Source: Bacteroidaceae bacterium (GTDB lineage: Bacteria > Bacteroidota > Bacteroidia > Bacteroidales > Bacteroidaceae). From it: a stretch of 64,000 nucleotides of DNA. The number at the start of each line of letters is the position of its first letter. The stretch's first letter is position 1. Shown one piece after another: positions 16,317 through 24,583 of this stretch. The notes under the pieces are model-generated. The model worked only from the letters and a program-made list of their open reading frames with translations. It did no database searches and was not told the origin of the DNA. The position numbers and the translations under genes are program-made. The stretch spans positions 1-64,000 of the forward strand of contig JAFXXQ010000037.1 in NCBI GenBank assembly GCA_017542145.1. The letters are read 5' to 3'.

Positions 16317-17963
16317 TTATGAAAAGAAAAGGGAATAGAGATTTTCAGGCATTTTCTCCTTCAAACGGGCTTTCCGCTTGCGCAAGGTGCTATCGGTGGT
16401 GTTCAAAAGTTCTGCCATTTGGGCGGTTGAGCATTGGAGGGAGGAGAGGATGCAGTACATCAGTTCCTGGTCATTGACGGCATTCGAGGCGTTCTTCACG
16501 TCGAGCATGACATCGACAAACGAGCGGGTGAGGTCGTCCATGAGCGTCTGCCTCTGCGCGGCCGTCAGCGATGCGGGCGGCACCAGCAGCAGACGGGCCG
16601 AAGGCGTCCGGCGGAACAGGTTCTGACAGGCGGCGAGCTTTTTCCGATAGAGCGCGTCCAGGTCGGCGGGCTGTTCGTCCACCTGAGCCCGCAGCACTTC
16701 CACATTGGCCTGCCGCAACTCCTCCTGCGCCTGCAAGTAACGCTTCTTGCGCTTACGGTCGATGAGCAGGAAGGTGATAGCCGTCCCTGAGAGGAGCGCG
16801 ACTGCCAAAATCCCCATCCAAAGCATAAACCGCGCATGGCGGGCTCTAAGTTGCTGGTCATGAAGTTCAATGACGTGATTATTTTCAATATCTGCAATCT
16901 CTTTCTTTCGATTGAGAGTATAGATAGAGTCAAGTAGAAGGGTGTATTGGTCAACATAGTATTTAGCAGAATCTGGCATATTAAGTAAAGAGGCAGCTTG
17001 CGCCAATCCTTTATATGCGCTGCAATGTGTATACAGGTCTATGCTGTTTTGTAATGTTTTTTTGTAATTCTCAATGGCTTTTGAGGGTTCGTTTTCTGCA
17101 ATATATATATCTGCCTTCAAAAGAAATGATGCTCCATTATGCTTATCTTCGTTATAGTAGTTATTATATTTTTCCAAGCACTTCAATGCGGACTGGGCAT
17201 CATTCCAACGATAATAATATAGCTTAGCCAAATGATGGTAGGCGATACAGCGATATTCTTCAGGGAATTTTGTATTAACAATAACACAATGAAATAAACT
17301 ATCAGCAAGAAGATCATCGCCATTATGCAAAGATGTTTCTCCCATATAATAATCTGCATATCCAATATTCACAGAATCCTCTTCACATATTGTCAAATTC
17401 CGGAATCGTCTGAAAGTTGCGATTGCTTTGTCATTCATTTCATGTCCCATGTACTTTTTCCCTAATTCAAATAGGCTATTTGCATAGTACTTGTTGGTGG
17501 TGTCGGGGAAGAGCGTGGTGGCACGGAGCAGGGCATCGATGGCATCAAGGTCGCGGCCCATGTCGCTGTAGGCGCAGCCAAGATAGTACTGCGCAAGGGC
17601 GGCACGCTGCGTCTTGCGACGGGTGCCGTAGTAGTTCGTGGCGATAAGGGGGAGGGAGTCGGAAGTAAGCCGGACACGGCATTTGTAGTCGGCCTGCGTG
17701 CGCAGGAGGGCGTAAAGGGCAGCCTCCCCCTTACCCCTCCTGAAGGAGGGGAGACCAGTGGACTCGGAAGCCCTTCCCTTTAGGGGAGGGTTGGGTGAGG
17801 CTATACTGTCCAAGATTGCGCGGGCGGCGTGGGGGTCGGATTCCATGAGGGCTTCGGCACGGACGAGGGCCTCGCGGACGCCGGCATCGCGGCACGAGCT
17901 GACGGAGAGCACTAGCAGGATGGCCGCCACAGGAAACAGGAGTATGCTACGTTTCATATCCAT
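16317..17963 (-). CDS. TPR-containing lipoprotein with membrane helix and C-terminal HTH
   Basis: A one-component regulator-like protein common in Bacteroidales. MDMKRSILLFPVAAILLVLSVSSC gives a lipobox. TPR-type helical repeats follow (YYLGCAYSDMGRDLDAIDALLRATTLF, ...LAKLYYYRWNDAQSALKCLEKY). A transmembrane helix (ARFMLWMGILAVALLSGTAITFLL) precedes a coiled coil. The C-terminus, CILSSLQCSTAQMAELLNTTDSTLRKRKARLKEK, is a LuxR/ArsR-like helix-turn-helix. A periplasmic sensor linked to a cytoplasmic DNA-binding end is likely. The start at 17963 or 17957 follows a TATCTTTG box by only about 10 bp. A palindromic repeat inserted in frame (about 17719-17806) adds about 28 residues near residue 55. 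Confidence 0.8.
   Translation of the reverse strand: MDMKRSILLFPVAAILLVLSVSSCRDAGVREALVRAEALMESDPHAARAILDSIASPNPPLKGRASESTGLPSFRRGKGEAALYALLRTQADYKCRVRLTSDSLPLIATNYYGTRRKTQRAALAQYYLGCAYSDMGRDLDAIDALLRATTLFPDTTNKYYANSLFELGKKYMGHEMNDKAIATFRRFRNLTICEEDSVNIGYADYYMGETSLHNGDDLLADSLFHCVIVNTKFPEEYRCIAYHHLAKLYYYRWNDAQSALKCLEKYNNYYNEDKHNGASFLLKADIYIAENEPSKAIENYKKTLQNSIDLYTHCSAYKGLAQAASLLNMPDSAKYYVDQYTLLLDSIYTLNRKKEIADIENNHVIELHDQQLRARHARFMLWMGILAVALLSGTAITFLLIDRKRKKRYLQAQEELRQANVEVLRAQVDEQPADLDALYRKKLAACQNLFRRTPSARLLLVPPASLTAAQRQTLMDDLTRSFVDVMLDVKNASNAVNDQELMYCILSSLQCSTAQMAELLNTTDSTLRKRKARLKEKMPENLYSLFFS
17719..17806. repeat. Palindromic repeat inserted in frame in the TPR lipoprotein gene
   Basis: Contains CCCTCC-TGAA-GGAGGG and CCCTTCCC-TTTA-GGGGAGGG hairpins. 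It has the look of a dispersed intergenic palindrome (translated as PNPPLKGR...LPSFRRGKGE). It interrupts the alignment-like flow between ARAILDSI and ALYALLRTQADYK without breaking the frame. Confidence 0.6.
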
Positions 17964-17972
17964 TTGTTTCTG

Positions 17973-17980
17973 CAAAGATA
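17973..17980 (-). promoter_or_regulatory. -7 element directly before the TPR lipoprotein start
   Basis: Minus strand TATCTTTG, ending 9 bp before ATG 17963. No TTTG at normal spacing is seen. The mRNA leader would be only a few nucleotides for ATG 17963, or about 10 nt for ATG 17957. Confidence 0.45.
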
Positions 17981-18186
17981 GTGACAAAAATGCGATTAAG
18001 CGAGAGCAAAGAGAAAAATTTTTTTGCTTTTTGCCGAACGTGAGCATTTTAGACCGAAGGTCAAGGCGAGAGATAATGAAAATTTATTTTCAATTATCCG
18101 AGCCGCAGCCTGTCTAAAAGCCCTAAAAGGGATTAAAGATAATATTTAGGGAAAGATAAAGCAAATAAATATGCTAGAAAAGTCAG

Positions 18187-19815
18187 CTATTCCTTTAGGT
18201 GGAGGCCGGCGGTGAGGTGGGTGTGGTCGATGGCGTCGGACATGCGGAGGAGGATAAGGGTGGAGCTGACGGAGCAGTTCAGCCAGAAGCTCATGGGGGA
18301 AGCGACGTTACGGCGGTTCTCCCAGGTGGTGGGGATGAGGCCGTTGTTGGCGTTCTGCACGAGGGTGATGGTGTTCGTGAGCGCGATGGCTTTGGCCAAA
18401 GCAAGACGGTCGCCTGTGCGCTGATGCTTAGCGAGGAACGCGGCGGCGACATTGGCGGCGCTGTTGTCAACGGACATCTGGTATTTGTACTGCTCGAACA
18501 CACAGGGTGTGGCGTGGGGGCGTATGCCGTCGGAACGGGGGTTGACGTCCCAATGGACGAACTGATCCTCACTGAGCCGCAGCAGGTCCTCGGCATCGCG
18601 GAGGTCGGCCTGCGTCGCTTCGGGGCGTTCGAAGAGGTAGCTGGCGTAAGGCGCTGCCGTGCAGTTGGTGAGGTTCTCGTAGGGCTGCAGGCCCAGCACG
18701 GAGCAGTCCTCGAATTGTCCGGTCATGTCGAAGCGAGGCACACAGACGTCGCTCATCCAGCGCTGGGCGCGGAGACGTCCTTCCTCGTAGGCGGTGAGGC
18801 CGAACTCGTCGTGCAGCCGCTCGAAGAACCGGAGCAGGGGATGCAGCATGGCGCAGGCATCGTTGACGGGCTCGCCGGTGGTCAGGTCGAGTTTGATGGG
18901 CAGGCTGCCGTCGGGGCGCTGGAGGCGCAGATAGGTGTCGGCGATGCCCAGCGCCCAGTCGTAGTATTCGCGCTCGCCGCTCTCGCGGTAGAGGTCGAGC
19001 AGTCCCTGGGCAACGGTGATGGCCTCCATGCACATGGTCTTGTTCTGGTTCTCGGCCAGCGAGGAGGCGATGAGTCCGCCGTAGTAGGTGGGCGGGAAGT
19101 AAGCGAGGGGCGTCCCAGGCGGTTGGCTGATGGTGCGGAGGAAGACGGCCACGTGGCGCGCCATCGTCAGGGCCTCGTCGCGCAGCTCAGGGAAGAAACG
19201 AGCCACGAGGGCTTCGTTGCGCAGCGTCGAGCCCATAATCTTGCAGGCATAGGTGTTGTGGGGATAGCCCATGTCGGGCTCGGTGTGGTCCACCCAAGCA
19301 TGGATGGCTGGCAGGAAATGGACGTAAAGCATAGCCTTGAGGGCGGCCTCCTTGTAGGGGCGGGCGGGCATGTTATAAGGGCCGCAGAAAGGGTAGTCCC
19401 TGAGAAACTGGCGGCGCCCCACGGTGTCGGCGGTCTGACGTCCCTTGGCATCGAGGGCGATGACGGTCAGCGAGATGTGGCTCCCCGCAGGCAGTTCCTT
19501 CCAGATGGGCGCAAGGTCGGCGCGCGGCGTACGGGCACGCATCTGCCACAGGCCGCCCTTGCCGTCGGAGGCCTGAAAGAGATAGCCGCCTGCGCCTGGG
19601 GCATCGGGAAAGTCAAAAGCCGGAGCAAAGAGGAACTTCGGCGCAAAGGCATTCCAGAAGGGATGACTGCCGTCGGTGCCGGGGCGGACGGGCTGCTGGT
19701 ATTCGCGCAGGGCCTGGCGGTTGACACGACAATAGGGTATGGCATCCTTGGCTCGCATTTCCGACGGGGCAAAGACTAACAGCAGCAAGAGGGGCAGGAA
19801 ACGGGTGCTTTTCAT
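18187..19815 (-). CDS. Secreted (alpha/alpha)-barrel protein, probable carbohydrate-active enzyme
   Basis: 542 residues with a signal peptide (MKSTRFLPLLLLLVFAPSEMRA). An N-terminal beta part (about 25-150, with FPDAPGAGGYLFQASDGKGGLW) precedes a helical toroid-like part. Its repeated features (GGLIASSLAENQNKTMCMEAITVAQGLLDLYRES, DWALGIADTYLRLQRPDGSLP, DACAMLHPLLRFFERL) are those of (alpha/alpha)6-barrel hydrolases, lyases and epimerases. I cannot assign a CAZy family. The ATG overlaps the TGA of the upstream esterase (ATGA), so the two are translationally coupled and probably act on the same polymer. The start at 19815 is chosen for that overlap and the signal peptide. Confidence 0.75.
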   Translation of the reverse strand: MKSTRFLPLLLLLVFAPSEMRAKDAIPYCRVNRQALREYQQPVRPGTDGSHPFWNAFAPKFLFAPAFDFPDAPGAGGYLFQASDGKGGLWQMRARTPRADLAPIWKELPAGSHISLTVIALDAKGRQTADTVGRRQFLRDYPFCGPYNMPARPYKEAALKAMLYVHFLPAIHAWVDHTEPDMGYPHNTYACKIMGSTLRNEALVARFFPELRDEALTMARHVAVFLRTISQPPGTPLAYFPPTYYGGLIASSLAENQNKTMCMEAITVAQGLLDLYRESGEREYYDWALGIADTYLRLQRPDGSLPIKLDLTTGEPVNDACAMLHPLLRFFERLHDEFGLTAYEEGRLRAQRWMSDVCVPRFDMTGQFEDCSVLGLQPYENLTNCTAAPYASYLFERPEATQADLRDAEDLLRLSEDQFVHWDVNPRSDGIRPHATPCVFEQYKYQMSVDNSAANVAAAFLAKHQRTGDRLALAKAIALTNTITLVQNANNGLIPTTWENRRNVASPMSFWLNCSVSSTLILLRMSDAIDHTHLTAGLHLKE

Positions 19816-20630
19816 CGTTTGAACTCTTCGCCATTGCAGACGGCGCGGATGCACCGCTTGACAACGCTGTGGGCAGGGGCGGCCATGGAACCGTGGTCGT
19901 AGCCGTCGAACTCGTAGAGCAGGGTGTGCTCGTTGCCCACAAGCCGCATCATGCGCCAGAAGTAAGCCTGCTCCTCGTAGCGTCCGTAGAGTTCCATCTC
20001 ACGGTCGCCCGAGAGTACCAGCATGGGCATGGGGAGGGGACGAACATGCCAGAGGGGGGCCGTTTGGTCGAGCCGAGGGGTGAGGGGGCCGACGCCCGTC
20101 TGCTTGCGGACGTTGTAGTGGGTGATGACCTGAGCGCTGTAGGGGAAGGCACCGGCTATGCTGTCGGCATCAATTCCGTAGCGGGCCAGCCAATGCTTGT
20201 CGAGCACCACCATGTCCGTCAGATAGCCTCCGGCGGAGTGGCCGGCAACGAAGATGCGACGGGGGCTTCCACCACGCTTGGCTACCTCACGGAAAGCCCA
20301 GGCAACGGCTGCTGCGGCATCGTCGATGGTCTCCTCGACCTTGGCGCGGGGCAGCAGGCGGTAGTTGACGCCGATGACGCCAATGCCGGCGTTACGCAGT
20401 TCGCGGGGAATCTCCTTGCCGCCGCCTTCAAGTCCGCCGCCGTGGAACCAGACGACGGTAGGGAAGTCGCTGATGTTTGTCGGGTAGTAGAAGTCAAGGA
20501 AGCAACGCTCGGCGGCATAGTCGCCGGCATCGGCATGGTAGGGAATGTCGCGCTCGGTGGTGTAGTCGGTCTGAGCGCTGAGGGTAACGCAGAGCGTTAG
20601 CAGTGGGAGAAGGAAGAATAGCTTTTTCAT
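19812..20630 (-). CDS. Secreted alpha/beta-hydrolase esterase (HSL-like)
   Basis: 272 residues with a signal peptide (MKKLFFLLPLLTLCVTLSAQ). The oxyanion motif HGGG (VVWFHGGGLEGG), the nucleophile elbow GHSAGG, an acid residue near LVLSGDREME and the histidine in DGYDHGSM make up a complete serine-esterase site. The HGGG form is typical of hormone-sensitive-lipase-type carboxylesterases, in Bacteroidetes often sugar deacetylases or xylan/pectin esterases. It is translationally coupled to the downstream barrel protein (ATGA), which suggests cooperation on an esterified polysaccharide. The start at 20630 is chosen for the signal peptide. Confidence 0.88.
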   Translation of the reverse strand: MKKLFFLLPLLTLCVTLSAQTDYTTERDIPYHADAGDYAAERCFLDFYYPTNISDFPTVVWFHGGGLEGGGKEIPRELRNAGIGVIGVNYRLLPRAKVEETIDDAAAAVAWAFREVAKRGGSPRRIFVAGHSAGGYLTDMVVLDKHWLARYGIDADSIAGAFPYSAQVITHYNVRKQTGVGPLTPRLDQTAPLWHVRPLPMPMLVLSGDREMELYGRYEEQAYFWRMMRLVGNEHTLLYEFDGYDHGSMAAPAHSVVKRCIRAVCNGEEFKR

Positions 20631-20646
20631 ACAAATAATGATATAA

Positions 20647-20676
20647 AAAGAAAGTGCGAAGATACGCACTTTCTTT
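20647..20676 (-). terminator. Terminator of the efflux operon, overlapping a possible -7 box
   Basis: A perfect 12-bp stem (AAAGAAAGTGCG / CGCACTTTCTTT) with a 6-nt loop. On the minus strand it is followed by T-rich sequence, behind the stop of the TolC gene. The loop region also reads TATCTTCG, a TAnnTTYG-like box placed 27 bp before the esterase ATG. Confidence 0.75.
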
Positions 20677-20706
20677 CATATTTCATACATCGGGAAGGGA
20701 AATTTT

Positions 20707-22116
20707 TCAGAAAATGATTTCGTTCCCGCGGTAAAAGTCAAGCAAGCGGGCTTGATAAAGGAATTGGTAACGTGCCTGAGCCAGGTCGGACTGTGCGCTG
20801 ACGAGACGGTTCTTGGCTTCGTTGAACTCGGTGATGCTGGCCTTGCTGTTCTCGAACTTGGCGCTCATGATTTCGAAAGCCTGCGAGGCGCTCTTTTCAG
20901 CAGCGAGGCTACCCTCGTACTTCTTGCGGGCGGTGAGGGCGTTGTAGTAAGCCTGCTGAATCTCCTTGTAGAGCGTCTTGCTGACATTCTCCAGTTGCAG
21001 TTGCTGGTTGAGGTGGGAGAGCTTCGCCGTGCGGACGTTGGTGCGCGTGGAGAAACGGTCGAAGATGGGGACAGAGAACGACAGGGAGAGTGCAGGGCTG
21101 AAGTTATCCCTCAGCTGCGTACCGAACGACGGTCCTTGGACGCCCATGATGGAGTAGTAGTTGGTGCCGACGCCCCCGTTCAGGGAGATGTTGGGGTAGT
21201 AGCCGCCACGGGCAATGTCGATGTTCTTCTCAGCAGCCTGGAGGCGCAGCTGCTCGCCACGGATGGCGGGCTTCACCTGCAGGGCTTCCTCGTAGATGAT
21301 CTCGGGCGGAGTGAGTGTTTCGTCGGGCAGGGTGCTGACGTCGGGGATGACGACATCGAACCCTTCGGGCGACGGCAGCTCGAGCAGCTGCGTCAGGTCG
21401 AGGATGGCGATGCGGAGGTTACCCTCAGCCTGAGCCATTGAGAGGCGGCTCTGGGCCAGCGTGGCTTCGGCAGCGCTCACCTCTGCCGACGACGCCTTAC
21501 CCGTGCGAAGCATGGTGGTGAGGCGTTCAACTTGCATCGAATCAACGGCAATTTGGCTCTTGGCAACGCCGAGGATCTCCTTGCTATAAAGTATCTGCAC
21601 ATACGCCTGCGCTACGCGGGTGCGGATGTCGTCGCGTGCCTTCTCCAGATCGACGGTGGCAGCTTCGAGGTTCAGACGGCTCAACTCGATGTTGTTCTTG
21701 ATGGTGAAGCCTTCGAAGATGGGCATCTGGGCGCCGACGCTGAAAGAGGTGTTTGTCGTGTTTGAGTGGTCGGCATACGTGTTGTCGGAGCGTAAGCCTC
21801 GACCGAACGAAAACGACTCGCCTGCGCTGGCGCTGACGCCCGGCAGCATGCGCGCTTTGGCTCCTGCCAGCTGCGTCTCGCGCTGCTGCACGCTAAGGTT
21901 GCTCTGCTGAAGGGTGATGTTGTGCTCAAGGGCATAGTTGGTACAGTCCTGCAACGACCACGGACCGCTATGCTCGCTCTGAGCAGCGGCAGAGAGTGAA
22001 TGAAGAAGGATAAACAGCGCCACGAGAGCGATGGAGCATGCTTGTCTTGTCAAGTCGCGTTGTATAAACATTTTGTCAATGAAATTATCAGCCTTGCTTC
22101 TCATGTCAATGCTCAT
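20707..22116 (-). CDS. TolC-family outer-membrane efflux protein
   Basis: Outer-membrane channel of a tripartite exporter. It shows the TolC/OEP internal duplication: two long coiled-coil repeats, each ending in segments like ARDDIRTRVAQAYVQILYSKE and KTLYKEIQQAYYNALTARKKYEGSL, and the conserved FNEAKNRLVSAQSDLAQARYQFLY near the C-terminus. A signal peptide is best seen from an internal ATG at 22071 (MFIQRDLTRQACSIALVALFILLHSL...AAAQ). The 22116 ATG lies 16 bp behind the adaptor gene and would add a hydrophilic head, so either could be used. It is the last gene of a five-gene operon; a strong hairpin terminator follows. Confidence 0.92.
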   Translation of the reverse strand: MSIDMRSKADNFIDKMFIQRDLTRQACSIALVALFILLHSLSAAAQSEHSGPWSLQDCTNYALEHNITLQQSNLSVQQRETQLAGAKARMLPGVSASAGESFSFGRGLRSDNTYADHSNTTNTSFSVGAQMPIFEGFTIKNNIELSRLNLEAATVDLEKARDDIRTRVAQAYVQILYSKEILGVAKSQIAVDSMQVERLTTMLRTGKASSAEVSAAEATLAQSRLSMAQAEGNLRIAILDLTQLLELPSPEGFDVVIPDVSTLPDETLTPPEIIYEEALQVKPAIRGEQLRLQAAEKNIDIARGGYYPNISLNGGVGTNYYSIMGVQGPSFGTQLRDNFSPALSLSFSVPIFDRFSTRTNVRTAKLSHLNQQLQLENVSKTLYKEIQQAYYNALTARKKYEGSLAAEKSASQAFEIMSAKFENSKASITEFNEAKNRLVSAQSDLAQARYQFLYQARLLDFYRGNEIIF

Positions 22117-22132
22117 TTCTAATTCCTAATTC

Positions 22133-23245
22133 CTAATTTTCAACAGTCTTGTCAGGAGTGTTGATAATCTTCGGGCCCCGGACGATGTCGCCCTCTTCGA
22201 TGCCGGAGAGAATCTGAATGTCCAGTCCGTTGCTGATTCCTGTGGTGACCTGACGGCGCTGGTAGGTGTTGTCGGCCATCTTGAGATAGACGAAGGTGCT
22301 GTCGCCGCTGAACTCAAGCGCGCTCTCGGGCAGGGTGATGACCTGCTTCGCTTGTTCCAGGATGATTTCGGCATTGGCGCTATAGCCCGAGCGTATCATG
22401 CGGTCCGACGTGACCTTGACGGCTGCTTTCACTTCAAACTGGTTGGCGCCGTTATTCTCTACCGCTTTGGGCGAGATGTATTCGAGCGTAGCGTCGAAGC
22501 GGTAGTCGCTGAGGGCTCCGATGGTGATGACGAGCGGCATGCCCTCGACGAGCGAGCCCACCTCGGTCTCGTCGATGTTGCCGTCGAAGATAAGGTCGTT
22601 CATGTCGGCTACGGTGGCTACCGTAGTGCCGTCGTTCATGGTGTTAGCCTGGATGACCGAGTTACCCACCTTGACGGGGACATTGAGGATGAGGCCGGTG
22701 ATGGTGGAACGTACCAGCGTGCTGGATGAGGTGGCGTTTGACTGCGACACGCCGTCGCGGATAACCTCGAGGGCATCCTGCGCCGCGGCGCGTTCCTCCT
22801 TGGCCTGGGCCAGCTTCTGCGTCACCTGGTCCATCTCCTCGGCGCTGACCAGGTTCTTGTCGAAGAGTGCCTTCTCGCGGTCGTAGTTCACCTGGGCCTG
22901 TTTGAGGTTGATTTCCGAAAGGCGCACACGGCTCTGGGCTGAGCTGAGCGAATTCATGTCGGGGATGACCTTCAGGCGGGCGATGACTTCATCCTTCTGC
23001 ACCTGCTGGCCGGCCTCCTTGAGCAGTTCGGCAATGATGCCGTTGATCTGCGGCTTGATGTTCACTTCGTTGCGCGGCGTGATCTTGCCGGTGATGACGG
23101 TTGACTTGCTGATGTCGCCGCGGACGGCTGTCAGTTCGCTGTACTGTTCCGCCTTGGGGCGGGAGTTGTTGTAGAGGAACACAAACGTTCCGATGATGAC
23201 CACTCCGATGAGGGCAAAGAGGATGTACCTGAAAAATCGTTTCAT
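22133..23245 (-). CDS. Periplasmic adaptor subunit (HlyD/MacA-type)
   Basis: It bridges the inner-membrane ABC transporter and the TolC channel. There is an N-terminal anchor helix (MKRFFRYILFALIGVVIIGTFVFLY). A split biotinyl-lipoyl domain is visible around GKITPRNEVNIKPQINGIIAELLKEAGQQVQKDEVIARL and STITGLILNVPVKVGNSV. The long helical hairpin between them (SSAQSRVRLSEINLKQAQVNYDREKALFDKNL...) reaches toward TolC. Beta-barrel and membrane-proximal domains follow. 370 residues is usual for MacA-like proteins. It lies between the TolC gene and two permease genes. Confidence 0.92.
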   Translation of the reverse strand: MKRFFRYILFALIGVVIIGTFVFLYNNSRPKAEQYSELTAVRGDISKSTVITGKITPRNEVNIKPQINGIIAELLKEAGQQVQKDEVIARLKVIPDMNSLSSAQSRVRLSEINLKQAQVNYDREKALFDKNLVSAEEMDQVTQKLAQAKEERAAAQDALEVIRDGVSQSNATSSSTLVRSTITGLILNVPVKVGNSVIQANTMNDGTTVATVADMNDLIFDGNIDETEVGSLVEGMPLVITIGALSDYRFDATLEYISPKAVENNGANQFEVKAAVKVTSDRMIRSGYSANAEIILEQAKQVITLPESALEFSGDSTFVYLKMADNTYQRRQVTTGISNGLDIQILSGIEEGDIVRGPKIINTPDKTVEN

Positions 23246-23350
23246 GTTATTGGGTGTTTATTTTGTTTCAACTGCCGAATCCTTAATTCTTGATTCTCAA
23301 TCTTTATTTTTAATTATCAATTACCAATTATCCATTATCAATTCTTAAAT

Positions 23351-24583
23351 CTACTCGTCGTGCATGGCTTCCACGGGCTTGACGTTCATGGCGCGGAGAG
23401 CGGGGGCCAGTCCGGCTATTGCTCCGAGGAACGCCAGCAGCAGGGCGGCCACGATGGCCGTGCCGAAGCCAATCTGGAAGACCGCCTCATGCTTGGTGAT
23501 GGCCTCCAGTCCGCTCAGCATCATCACGGAGAATACGATGCCGAAACTGCCGGCCAACAGGGTGAGCGAAACGCTCTCCATGAGAATCTGTGACAGTATT
23601 TCGCCGGGTAGGGCGCCTATGGCGCGGCGGATGCCGATTTCGACGGTACGCTCCTTGACGGTCACCATCATGATGTTGCTCACGCCGATGGCGCCTGCGA
23701 GCAGGGTGCCGAGGCCTACCAGCCAAATGAGGAAGTTAAGTCCGCGGAACAGGTTATCCACGATGGAGAATATCTGCTGGGTGTTCAGTATCACCATGGC
23801 CTGTTCGTCGGTAGGGTCGAAGCTGTGCTGACGTCCCATGACGGAGCGCAGGCGTCCCTCCAGCGACGTCATCTTCACGCCGCTCTTGCCCGTAATGCAG
23901 ATGATATCGACCGTGTTGCCCCGATGATAGATCTTGGATGCAACGGTGATGGGAATGGTGACCGTACGCGACGCACGACCGTTGATGCTCATGTTGCCCG
24001 AGTTGAAATCGACGCCGACGACCCGCAGGTGGATGCCTCCCACCTCGACGTAGTTGCCGCAGGGGTCGCCGCCGTCGGGGAAGAGCTCGTTGTAGATGTC
24101 CTTGCCGATGACGCAGACCTTGCGCTCCTGCTCCACGTCCATCTCGTTGATGAAGCGGCCGTATTTGATCTGACTTGTTTCCACCTTGTCGTAGTCGGCC
24201 GTTATTCCTTTGACACTTGCCGATGAGCTGTGTGAACCGTAAACCACGTTGCCGCTCCAGGCGCTGATCATCGGCGCCACCACGTCGAGCTCGGGCACCA
24301 TTTGGCGCAGACGCTCCACGTCTTTATATTCGAATCTCCAGTAGCGTCCCTCCTGCAGGCCCTTGTAGGGCTTGGAGGTGTTGGAACTGATGAGGACGAC
24401 GGTATTGTTGGCAAAGCCGGAAAAGTTCTTCGAAATCATCTCCTTCAGCCCTGCACCGCCTCCGATGAGGAAGAGCAGCATGAACAGGCCCCAGAACACG
24501 CCGAACCCCGTCAGCAAGCTGCGTCGCTTGTTGCGAACGAGCGAGTCGGCAATCTCGCGGAAAGTATCGGTATCCAGTCTCAT
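23351..24583 (-). CDS. MacB-like ABC transporter permease (second of two)
   Basis: 410 residues: one N-terminal helix after a cytoplasmic head (RRSLLTGFGVFWGLFMLLFLIGGG), a large periplasmic MacB_PCD-type domain (about 50-270), then three C-terminal FtsX helices (FLIWLVGLGTLLAGAIGVSNIMMVTVKERTVEIGIRRAIGA...). The segment VKERTVEIGIRRAIGA is the hallmark coupling region of this mechanotransmission family. Its start overlaps the stop of the paralogous permease upstream by 4 bp (ATGA), so the two subunits are probably made in equal amounts and may form a heterodimer. The substrate is unknown; family members export peptides, macrolides or lipoproteins. Confidence 0.92.
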   Translation of the reverse strand: MRLDTDTFREIADSLVRNKRRSLLTGFGVFWGLFMLLFLIGGGAGLKEMISKNFSGFANNTVVLISSNTSKPYKGLQEGRYWRFEYKDVERLRQMVPELDVVAPMISAWSGNVVYGSHSSSASVKGITADYDKVETSQIKYGRFINEMDVEQERKVCVIGKDIYNELFPDGGDPCGNYVEVGGIHLRVVGVDFNSGNMSINGRASRTVTIPITVASKIYHRGNTVDIICITGKSGVKMTSLEGRLRSVMGRQHSFDPTDEQAMVILNTQQIFSIVDNLFRGLNFLIWLVGLGTLLAGAIGVSNIMMVTVKERTVEIGIRRAIGALPGEILSQILMESVSLTLLAGSFGIVFSVMMLSGLEAITKHEAVFQIGFGTAIVAALLLAFLGAIAGLAPALRAMNVKPVEAMHDE

